This document shows positions 7,225 to 12,547 of a DNA stretch of 12,547 bases, piece after piece. Position numbers and translations under genes: made by a program. How positions within the stretch are numbered: the stretch's first letter is position 1; every line of letters begins with the position of its first letter. This DNA comes from Bacteriovoracaceae bacterium (GTDB lineage Bacteria; Bdellovibrionota; Bacteriovoracia; Bacteriovoracales; Bacteriovoracaceae). Under the pieces are notes generated by a model. It had not been told where the DNA came from. It saw nothing but the letters and a program-made list of their open reading frames with translations, and searched no databases. The stretch lies in the NCBI GenBank assembly GCA_018060635.1, contig JAGOVR010000037.1, positions 1-12,547 on the forward strand, read 5' to 3'.

Positions 7225-7653
7225 ATGTCTGTAGAAAAAACTTTTAGTATTATCAAGCCCAATGCTGTTTTAAAAAACAATATGGGAAACATTATTGCCC
7301 GTTTTGAAAGCGAAGGCTTACGCGTTGTGGCCGCAAAACTGACGAAACTTTCCAAAGAAAAAGCCGAAGGTTTTTACATTGAACACAAAGAGCGTCCTTT
7401 CTTTAATTCTCTTATTAGCTTTATGACATCAGCTCCTGTGATGATGATGGTGCTTGAAGGGGAAAATGCGGTTCAAAAAAATCGCGATATCATGGGACAC
7501 ACTAATCCTGAGATGGCGGCAGAGAATACGCTACGTAAGCTTTATGGTGATAATATAGAGCAAAATGCGACTCATGGTTCAGATTCTCCCGTTTCTGCGG
7601 CTCGTGAAATTGCCTATTTCTTTGATAAAAACGAAATAAACTCTCGATCTTAA
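7225..7653 (+). CDS. ndk: Nucleoside diphosphate kinase
   Basis: Ndk moves the gamma-phosphate from one NTP to another NDP through a phosphohistidine, balancing the cytoplasmic NTP and dNTP pools. The 142 residues are standard. Visible motifs are the TFSIIKPNAV start (6-15), K11 for phosphate binding, ERPFF (56-60), the MMMVLEG strand (73-79), R87 in QKNRDIMG, and the active-site NATHGSDS with H117. The gene begins 6 bp after sucD, and its ribosome binding site GAGGT overlaps the sucD stop codon. This context couples it to the phosphate-generating step of succinyl-CoA synthetase. A strong intrinsic terminator follows. Confidence 0.97.
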   Translation: MSVEKTFSIIKPNAVLKNNMGNIIARFESEGLRVVAAKLTKLSKEKAEGFYIEHKERPFFNSLISFMTSAPVMMMVLEGENAVQKNRDIMGHTNPEMAAENTLRKLYGDNIEQNATHGSDSPVSAAREIAYFFDKNEINSRS

Positions 7654-7660
7654 ATATTAG

Positions 7661-7702
7661 GGCCTCTTTTTTCTGTAAAAATACAGGGGAAGAGGCCTTT
7701 TT
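7661..7702 (+). terminator. Intrinsic terminator after ndk
   Basis: Arms 7661-7676 and 7683-7697 pair as GGCCTC/GAGGCC at the base and CTGT/ACAG near the loop, with a T-rich/GGGAA middle containing G-U pairs and one bulged T, and a 6-nt loop. Five T residues follow (7698-7702). This ends the sucC-sucD-ndk unit and separates it from carD. Confidence 0.85.
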
Positions 7703-7704
7703 AC

Positions 7705-7733
7705 TTGCAAAACCTGCCACTTTGCGTTATAAA
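7705..7733 (+). promoter_or_regulatory. Sigma-70-like promoter for carD
   Basis: TTGCAA (7705-7710, 4 of 6) and TATAAA (7728-7733, 5 of 6) are spaced by exactly 17 bp and lie right after the ndk terminator. The expected start of transcription is near 7740, inside an inverted repeat, leaving a leader of only about 32 nt. Confidence 0.7.
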
Positions 7734-7735
7734 TA

Positions 7736-7759
7736 CCCGACTTCAAATATTATGTCGGG
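7736..7759 (+). promoter_or_regulatory. Inverted repeat over the carD start of transcription and ribosome binding site
   Basis: CCCGAC (7736-7741) and GTCGGG (7754-7759) are perfect 6-bp arms around a 12-nt spacer. The right arm shares its GGG with the ribosome binding site GGGGAG (7757-7762), which is 9 bp from the carD ATG. The predicted start of transcription falls at the end of the left arm. The repeat may therefore act as a DNA operator, or as an RNA hairpin if transcription starts slightly earlier. Confidence 0.4.
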
Positions 7760-7771
7760 GAGACGCTTTCT

Positions 7772-8248
7772 ATGTATAACTTGGGTGATTATGTGGTATG
7801 CCCTGGACATGGAGTAGGGCAAGTGGTGGGCTCTGAAACCAAAGAAACTTCCGAAGGTATTCAGACGGAATACTATCTCATAAAATTAGTTTCAAATGGT
7901 ATGCGCATGATGATTCCAAAAGAAAGTAAGGAAGGCGTGCGAGCACTAGTCACGAGTAGTGAAGTGGAAGAAGTTTTTAAATTACTTGGAAATCATGATG
8001 TCAAAGTAGATAACTCCACTTGGAATCGCAGACAACGTGATTATGTAGGAAAATTAAAAACAGGATCACTTCTGGAAATTGCCGATGTTTTGCGCTCTCT
8101 TCTTTTATTAAAAGTTTCTAAAAAATTAAGTTTTGGTGAAAAGAAAATGCTAGATCAGTGTAAGGAACTTCTCATTCAAGAAATTGCTTTGGCCAAAGGA
8201 GATGAGGCCAAGCAAGTAGATTCTAAAATTGAGTCTTGTTTCTCATAA
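7772..8248 (+). CDS. carD: CarD/CdnL-family RNA polymerase-binding transcription regulator
   Basis: The protein has 158 residues, typical of CarD/CdnL. Members bind the RNA polymerase beta subunit and stabilise open promoter complexes, notably at rRNA promoters. The N-terminal Tudor-like RNA polymerase-interaction domain is clear: YNLGDYVVCPGHGVGQV (2-18), then YYLIKL (34-39) and MRMMIPKE (44-51). The helical C-terminal domain includes W84 in STWNRRQRDY, matching the conserved tryptophan that inserts at the upstream edge of the promoter bubble, then GSLLEIADVLRSLLLL and LSFGEKKMLDQCKELL. Length excludes the CarD domain of Mfd (TRCF). It has its own promoter, and no terminator separates it from gltX 62 bp downstream, so it probably leads that operon. 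Confidence 0.93.
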   Translation: MYNLGDYVVCPGHGVGQVVGSETKETSEGIQTEYYLIKLVSNGMRMMIPKESKEGVRALVTSSEVEEVFKLLGNHDVKVDNSTWNRRQRDYVGKLKTGSLLEIADVLRSLLLLKVSKKLSFGEKKMLDQCKELLIQEIALAKGDEAKQVDSKIESCFS

Positions 8249-8251
8249 AAC

Positions 8252-8280
8252 TTTCAAAACCTCTAGACTTTCGGTATGTT
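8252..8280 (+). promoter_or_regulatory. Weak promoter-like elements before gltX
   Basis: TTTCAA (8252-8257, 3 of 6) and TATGTT (8275-8280, 4 of 6) are 17 bp apart in the carD-gltX gap. If used, transcription would start near 8287, within the left arm of the inverted repeat that follows. Read-through from carD is the alternative. Confidence 0.3.
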
Positions 8281-8305
8281 AATCTCCTTGAGATTTAAGG
8301 AGATT
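8281..8305 (+). promoter_or_regulatory. Hairpin sequestering the gltX ribosome binding site, with an alternative fold
   Basis: AATCTCCTT (8281-8289) and AAGGAGATT (8297-8305) are perfect 9-bp complements around a 7-nt loop. The right arm contains the full Shine-Dalgarno sequence AAGGAGA of gltX, 7 bp from its ATG. The left arm can instead pair AATCTC (8281-8286) with GAGATT (8290-8295), which leaves the ribosome binding site free. These two folds exclude each other. On a transcript reading through from carD this could switch gltX translation; at DNA level it may be an operator. Confidence 0.5.
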
Positions 8306-8310
8306 TATCT

Positions 8311-9756
8311 ATGAATTCATCAAAACCTCGTGTTCGTTTTGCGCCTAGCCCTACAGGATATTTGCATATTGGAGGGGCTCGTACCGCCCTTTATAATTAT
8401 TTTTTTGCCAAGGCGACAGGCGGAACTTTTATTTTAAGAATTGAAGATACCGATGCTGAGCGCAGTCAGAAAGAATATGAAAAATTACAAATTGAAGATA
8501 TGCACTGGTTAGGTTTAGAGTTTGATGAAGGTCCTGAGATGGGGGGAGAGTTTGGTCCCTATCGCCAATCAGAGCGCCAAGATATTTATCTTAAATACGC
8601 TCAGAAACTCGTAGATGAAGGTAAGGCCTACTACTGTTTTTGCTCGGAAGAAGAATTAGAAAAGAAAAAAGAAAATGCCTTGCAAGAAGGTAGACCTCCT
8701 CATTACGACGGAAAATGTCGCAACTTAAGCTCTGATGAAACCTCATCCAAGTTATCTGCAGGAGAGAAAGCGGTTGTGCGTTTTAAAGCGTACCGTAAGC
8801 CTTATGTCCTAAATGATCATGTGCGAGGCAAAGTGGTTTTCCCCGATAACATGGTAGGGGATTTTGTACTTTTACGTTCAGGCAATATGCCTGTTTATAA
8901 TTATTGCTGTGTGATTGATGACTGGCTTATGCAAATTACTCATGTCATTCGTGGGGAAGATCATCTGTCCAATACGGTAAGACAACTCATGATTTATGAG
9001 GCGTTGGGAGTTGAAAAAGTTCCAGAGTTTGCTCACCTGTCTCTCTTAGTAGGAAAAGATCGTCAAAAACTTTCCAAACGCCATGGAGTGACCTCCGTTA
9101 AAAATTATAGAGAAGAATCGTATTTACCTTCTGCCATGGTTAATTATTTATGCTTGTTAGGTTGGTCACATCCAGAAGAAAAAGAAATTTTTGATGGAAA
9201 AGAATTGTCTCGTGTTTTTACTTTAGATCGTTTTAGTAAATCACCTGCGGTTTTTGATATTGAGAAATTCCAGTGGGTGAATGGCCAGCACTTGCGTGCG
9301 AAAACGGCGGAAGAATTACTCTCAGATATTGTTCCTTTCATTGCGGCTGACCATATTTTTCATAAACAAACACACGAATGGAAAATAGGTTGTCTGAATC
9401 TTTTTAAGGAACAAATTCAGTTTTATAACGAAATTACTGCTCATTTGGATGAAATATTTTTCACAGAACATAAAATGACAGAAGAGCTGCAAGGAATTTT
9501 AAGTTGGCCAACCACGCCGCAAATCATAAACTATCTCAAACAAGAAGTAGCAGGGATTCAAACCGAGTTTCCTAGTTTAGCTGATTTTGAAAAATGGGGA
9601 ACCCATATTAAAAGTGAACTTAAAATAAAAGGTAAAGAACTTTTTATGGGAATGAGAGCGGCTCTCACGGGCAGAGGACATGGACCTGAGCTTAAATTTG
9701 TTATTCCCTTAACTCCCACTAGTGTTATTAAAAAAAGGCTTGAGAATCTTTTATGA
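8311..9756 (+). CDS. gltX: Glutamyl-tRNA synthetase
   Basis: GltX charges tRNA-Glu (and tRNA-Gln in organisms that use GatCAB) with glutamate in the cytoplasm. The 481 residues are full length for a bacterial class I GluRS. The catalytic domain begins RFAPSPTGYLHIGGART, with the HIGH-type signature HIGG at 19-22, then LRIEDTD (42-48). A zinc site is suggested by C109-F-C111 together with Y132-D-G-K-C136. VIRGEDHLSNT (212-222) and the KMSKS-type loop KLSKR (253-257) follow. The C-terminal anticodon-binding part ends with FMGMRAALTGRGHGPEL (445-461), typical of GluRS and absent from the shorter Glu-Q-RS. I cannot tell discriminating from non-discriminating forms. It overlaps cysS by 4 bp. Confidence 0.97.
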   Translation: MNSSKPRVRFAPSPTGYLHIGGARTALYNYFFAKATGGTFILRIEDTDAERSQKEYEKLQIEDMHWLGLEFDEGPEMGGEFGPYRQSERQDIYLKYAQKLVDEGKAYYCFCSEEELEKKKENALQEGRPPHYDGKCRNLSSDETSSKLSAGEKAVVRFKAYRKPYVLNDHVRGKVVFPDNMVGDFVLLRSGNMPVYNYCCVIDDWLMQITHVIRGEDHLSNTVRQLMIYEALGVEKVPEFAHLSLLVGKDRQKLSKRHGVTSVKNYREESYLPSAMVNYLCLLGWSHPEEKEIFDGKELSRVFTLDRFSKSPAVFDIEKFQWVNGQHLRAKTAEELLSDIVPFIAADHIFHKQTHEWKIGCLNLFKEQIQFYNEITAHLDEIFFTEHKMTEELQGILSWPTTPQIINYLKQEVAGIQTEFPSLADFEKWGTHIKSELKIKGKELFMGMRAALTGRGHGPELKFVIPLTPTSVIKKRLENLL

Positions 9757-11168
9757 AAATTTTTAATAATCTTACCCGAGTCAAAGAAGATTTTAAGACC
9801 TTGGAAAAAGGCAAAGTGAAGTTTTATTCCTGCGGGCCTACTACCTATAATTTTTTACACGTGGGAAATGCTAGGGCCTTAGTAGTCGGCGATCTTTTTC
9901 ATCGTATTTTTAAAACATTAGGTTATGACGTAACTTTTGTGCGTAATTTTACAGATGTGGATGATAAAATTATTGATGAAGCAAAAAAATTAGGAGTTGA
10001 TCCCTTAGAGTTATCGGCTCGCTTTGTGCATGAATGTGAAGTGGATATGAACTCACTAGGAATGCTTCCTGCCACACATACTCCTAAGGTATCAGAGACC
10101 ATGAGTGAGATTATTCACATGATCGAAGAACTTTTAAGTAATAGCAGTGCCTATGAAGTAGAAGGTGAAATTTTGTTTGATGTGGAAAAATTTAAAACCT
10201 ACGGCAATCTCTCTAAGAAAAAATTAGAAGATTTGCAAGCAGGGGCCAGAGTACAAGTGGATACCAAAAAAAAGAATCCTGCGGACTTTGTTTTATGGAA
10301 GCCTGCGAAAGTTGGAGAAATTTTTTGGGAATCACCTTGGGGCAAGGGGCGGCCAGGTTGGCATATTGAATGTTCTGCTATGGCCAAGAAATTTTTAGGA
10401 AAAACGATTGATCTTCATCATGGCGGTGTGGATCTTATGTTTCCTCACCATGAAAATGAAATTGCACAGTCAGAAGCGGCCAATAAATGCACATTTAGTC
10501 ATTGCTGGGCTCATCATGAATTTGTGAATTTTGCCTCGGAGAAAATGAGTAAATCTTTGGGCAATGTAGTCACCATGCGAGATTTTATGAAAGTGTATGG
10601 AGGGCAAGTTCTGCGCCATATTTTACTTAGTGTGCATTACCGCTCACGCATGGAATGGAGTGATGAGGTGGTAAGTAATGCTATTCATGAAGTACAGCGT
10701 ATTCATGAGTTTGTCAGAGATGTGCAAAAAGCTAAAGTGAGCGATACAGCTCCTAACATTCCTTTGAAAAGTATCATTTCTGCGATGAAGGAACATTTAG
10801 AAAATGACTTTAATATTCCAGCTTGTATGGCAGAATTTTTTACATTCCTTCGTGATGTGCGTAGAGATATTTTGTCACTACCTATTATTGCAACAGCTAA
10901 TTATAAAGAAATACTAGACGTGATTAGTTTTATACAAAAATCTTTAGGCGTCATTCATGAAAACCCCGAACAAGTTTTACAGGAATTACAAAAATTAAAA
11001 CAAAAAAATAAAAAAATTGAAAAAGAAGAAATTGAAAAACTAGTGGTAGAAAGAGTGCAAGCAAAAAAAGATAAAAATTTTAAGCGTTCAGATGAAATTC
11101 GTGATTATCTAAAAAAAAATGGAGTGGAGTTACAAGATCGACCAGATGGGACGACAGATTGGGAATAG
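9753..11168 (+). CDS. cysS: Cysteinyl-tRNA synthetase
   Basis: CysS charges tRNA-Cys with cysteine. The 471 residues are full length (461 in E. coli). CGPTTYNFLHVGNAR (27-41) holds the first zinc ligand C27 and the HIGH-type HVGN (36-39). The other ligands are C207 in GWHIECSAM and H232/E236 in FPHHENEIAQSEA, and the KMSKS loop is intact (264-268). The C-terminal anticodon region, rich in lysine and glutamate, ends RPDGTTDWE. The start lies in ATGA overlapping the gltX stop, with only weak Shine-Dalgarno bases in the end of gltX, so translational coupling is likely. A run of nine A occurs near the end (11111-11119), but the frame is intact. No terminator fits in the 4 bp before the convergent gene. 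Confidence 0.97.
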   Translation: MKIFNNLTRVKEDFKTLEKGKVKFYSCGPTTYNFLHVGNARALVVGDLFHRIFKTLGYDVTFVRNFTDVDDKIIDEAKKLGVDPLELSARFVHECEVDMNSLGMLPATHTPKVSETMSEIIHMIEELLSNSSAYEVEGEILFDVEKFKTYGNLSKKKLEDLQAGARVQVDTKKKNPADFVLWKPAKVGEIFWESPWGKGRPGWHIECSAMAKKFLGKTIDLHHGGVDLMFPHHENEIAQSEAANKCTFSHCWAHHEFVNFASEKMSKSLGNVVTMRDFMKVYGGQVLRHILLSVHYRSRMEWSDEVVSNAIHEVQRIHEFVRDVQKAKVSDTAPNIPLKSIISAMKEHLENDFNIPACMAEFFTFLRDVRRDILSLPIIATANYKEILDVISFIQKSLGVIHENPEQVLQELQKLKQKNKKIEKEEIEKLVVERVQAKKDKNFKRSDEIRDYLKKNGVELQDRPDGTTDWE

Positions 11169-11172
11169 AGAT

Positions 11173-11904
11173 CTAATTGCCACCCATAGTCTTTGCTAAT
11201 CTTTTGACATTCATTTTGAGAGGTTTTTCTTTTTTCATTAAACTTTCGGCAGAAGAAAGTTTTCCAGCAGTAATATTATATTCTTTATGCAAATAAGAAA
11301 AAGCAATCTCTTCAGGTTCTTGTAAAGTTAAAATTTTAGAGCCATTTATATTTATCTCACTTAGGGACGCAATTGTATAGGTTACGTTGAGCGTATAAAT
11401 ATTTGCATCTATAGTTTTGCCTTCGAGAGCCGCCGCAGTGTCTAAAGCTTCTTTGTATTCTTTCGTAATATTCACACTAATACCTGTGGTAAGACTAGGA
11501 AGTTGGTATTTTTTATTTTCTTTATATTCTAAAAAATATAAAGAAAAAGGTAGTTCTTTTTTTGAGAAAGTTTGAATGTATTTTATCTTACCTAAAAAAC
11601 TCATATTTGTTTTTAAATTTTGAATAAAATTATTTTTAGATTTAGGGGGAACGTTTGACTGTCGTTCATAAGTATTAAACGCTTCCGTAGCGTAGGATTC
11701 TAAAGGGACACCTTGAGGAAGAAATGCTGTGAATTCTACAGTCAAACTCTCTATCTGCTCATTCCACTGCGTCTCAATAGACTGTAGTTTCAGAACTCTA
11801 GTTCCAATATGCAGTTCCATATTATACTTAGAAATATCTTCGTAAGCATAAGAGAAAACACAGCAAAACAAAGAAAGAAATGTAAGAGTCATATGTTTTT
11901 TCAT
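11173..11904 (-). CDS. Small exported protein, function unknown
   Basis: I choose the ATG at 11904 (243 residues) over an upstream in-frame TTG at 11922, because the ATG gives a normal signal peptide (MKKHMTLTFLSLFCCVFSYA, cut before YED). Promoter elements end 8 bp before it, and the TTG would lie upstream of the predicted transcript. The two cysteines of the signal core do not form a lipobox. The mature part has no cysteine and is rich in beta-type stretches and lysine, ending with a basic tail. I do not recognise a family. No Shine-Dalgarno sequence is visible, consistent with a leaderless mRNA. Its stop is 4 bp from that of cysS on the other strand, and lysA lies upstream on the same strand. 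Confidence 0.7.
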   Translation of the reverse strand: MKKHMTLTFLSLFCCVFSYAYEDISKYNMELHIGTRVLKLQSIETQWNEQIESLTVEFTAFLPQGVPLESYATEAFNTYERQSNVPPKSKNNFIQNLKTNMSFLGKIKYIQTFSKKELPFSLYFLEYKENKKYQLPSLTTGISVNITKEYKEALDTAAALEGKTIDANIYTLNVTYTIASLSEININGSKILTLQEPEEIAFSYLHKEYNITAGKLSSAESLMKKEKPLKMNVKRLAKTMGGN

Positions 11905-11912
11905 AATGAGGG

Positions 11913-11941
11913 AATATAGCAAAAAAAGAGTTTCTTGTCTT
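11913..11941 (-). promoter_or_regulatory. Promoter for the small exported protein, probably giving a leaderless mRNA
   Basis: Read on the minus strand, AAGACA (11936-11941, 4 of 6) and TATATT (11913-11918, 5 of 6) are exactly 17 bp apart. Only 8 bp separate the -10 element from the ATG at 11904, so transcription should start at or within a few bases of the start codon. Confidence 0.5.
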
Positions 11942-11945
11942 GTAG

Positions 11946-11966
11946 GCTATGTAAAAAATACATAGC
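11946..11966. repeat. 8-bp palindrome between lysA and the next minus-strand gene
   Basis: GCTATGTA (11946-11953) and TACATAGC (11959-11966) are perfect arms around five A on the plus strand. On the plus strand four T follow, giving a weak terminator shape that might stop read-through from cysS. On the minus strand no T-run follows, so it is a poor terminator for lysA. It lies just upstream of the -35 element of the small exported protein gene and could also be an operator. Confidence 0.45.
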
Positions 11967-11968
11967 TT

Positions 11969-12547
11969 TTAATAACAGTACTCTTTAATTTGGGAACGAA
12001 GATTATAACCGGAACTCATGGTGTGCCCGTAAGCTCCGCTATCACTTATGACAACAAGATCATCGGTTTTTACCACAGGGAAAGGGCGGTTGGAAGCGAA
12101 ACAGTCACTACTTTCACAGACAGGTCCTACGATATGACTTGGGATAATTTTAGTATTCTCTGTTAAAGAAGTAGGATAAATGCTGTGATAAGCCTGATAA
12201 AGAGAAGGGCGTAAGAGATCATTCATTCCTGCATCAATAATCACAAAAGTATTTTTCTGTGAAGTTTTGGTGCGAATCACTCGGCTGACTAAAATACCAC
12301 AAGAAGCCGCAATAATTCTACCAGGTTCAAAAATAATTTTTTTACTTATTAAATCTTTCCCCAAGTTTTTTGCCACTGTTTTCATATAGTCGAGAGGAGT
12401 AGCAATAGAGTTTTCATCTTGAGGGTGATAAGGAATGCCCAGTCCTCCGCCTACATCAACAAAAGAAATCTCTTTTTTAATTTTATCTTGCAGAAGATAA
12501 ACACATTCCGTGAGTTCTTGCATGGCCTTAGCGGTAGCGGAAAGTTC
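11969..12547 (-). CDS. lysA: Diaminopimelate decarboxylase, C-terminal part (5' end beyond window edge)
   Basis: The last 192 residues are visible; the reading frame stays open to the window edge, and a methionine at 12523 is internal. LysA is a PLP enzyme that decarboxylates meso-diaminopimelate to L-lysine, the last step of lysine synthesis. Visible fold-type III motifs are FVDVGGGLGIPY (PLP phosphate loop), the EPGR motif, DAGMNDLLRPSLYQAYH, the catalytic GPVCESSDCFA (CxSxD cysteine and substrate contact), and GAYGHTMSSGYN near the end. The protein stops about 10 residues after GYN, whereas LysA proteins usually continue about 25-30 residues with a strand and an R-x-RE segment. This may be a natural short end or a decayed 3' end. 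Confidence 0.9.
   Translation of the reverse strand, partial: ELSATAKAMQELTECVYLLQDKIKKEISFVDVGGGLGIPYHPQDENSIATPLDYMKTVAKNLGKDLISKKIIFEPGRIIAASCGILVSRVIRTKTSQKNTFVIIDAGMNDLLRPSLYQAYHSIYPTSLTENTKIIPSHIVGPVCESSDCFASNRPFPVVKTDDLVVISDSGAYGHTMSSGYNLRSQIKEYCY

Noticed and set aside
7008..7355. Minus-strand ORF of 115 codons
   Set aside because: It is antisense to the conserved ends of sucD and ndk and is explained by codon bias on the coding strand.
7502..7720. Minus-strand ORF of 72 codons
   Set aside because: It crosses the end of ndk and the ndk terminator, has no recognisable protein features and no clear ribosome binding site.
9144..10387. Minus-strand ORFs at 9144-9341 and 10199-10387
   Set aside because: Both are antisense to catalytic or conserved parts of gltX and cysS.
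11111..11119. A9 run in cysS as a frameshift site
   Set aside because: The frame is intact through the conserved C-terminal end, and cysS is essential in most bacteria, so programmed slippage here is unlikely.
11905..11922. TTG start at 11922 for the small exported protein
   Set aside because: It adds six residues before a normal signal peptide and overlaps the predicted -10 element, so it would not be in the transcript.
1..12547. Mobile elements, CRISPR arrays, phage genes, toxin-antitoxin or restriction systems
   Set aside because: No transposase, integrase, regular direct repeats, nuclease motifs or matching terminal repeats were seen; gene style is uniform across the window.

Overview
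The window is an AT-rich, densely packed bacterial chromosomal segment with mostly housekeeping genes and one block of exported proteins of unknown function. A CarD-type RNA polymerase regulator, a GYF_2-domain membrane protein, full-length sucCD-ndk and strong use of A/T-ending codons would fit a low-GC member of the Bdellovibrionota or another former deltaproteobacterial lineage. That placement is an inference from gene style, not from a marker gene. I see no tRNA, rRNA, insertion sequence, CRISPR array or phage gene.

Left region (1-5086): the last 50 codons of an unidentified protein end at 153. A 265-bp gap follows. It holds two GTCA-N6-TGAC boxes, a TATAAT element and a very strong 18-bp inverted repeat that looks like an intrinsic terminator, so it may encode a small RNA. 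Three plus-strand genes of unknown function come next: a GYF_2 inner-membrane protein with a large extracytoplasmic part, an 874-residue secreted protein with 13 cysteines, and a 165-residue secreted protein that starts at TTG in a 4-bp overlap. They look like parts of one envelope-associated function.

Middle region (5087-7702): a good sigma-70-like promoter precedes sucC-sucD-ndk, which lie 2 and 6 bp apart and end at a clear intrinsic terminator. Succinyl-CoA synthetase makes a nucleoside triphosphate in the TCA cycle, and nucleoside diphosphate kinase spreads that phosphate among the NTP pools, so the three genes form a coherent energy unit.

Right region (7703-11168): a second good promoter drives carD, followed without a visible terminator by gltX and cysS, which overlap by 4 bp. 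This couples an RNA polymerase regulator with two aminoacyl-tRNA synthetases. The carD and gltX leaders each carry an inverted repeat that includes the ribosome binding site. The gltX one can fold in two mutually exclusive ways.

Minus-strand end (11173-12547): a small exported protein of unknown function converges on cysS with only 4 bp between stop codons and appears to be made from a leaderless mRNA. Upstream of it is the 3' part of lysA (diaminopimelate decarboxylase), cut by the window edge. Its C-terminus looks unusually short.
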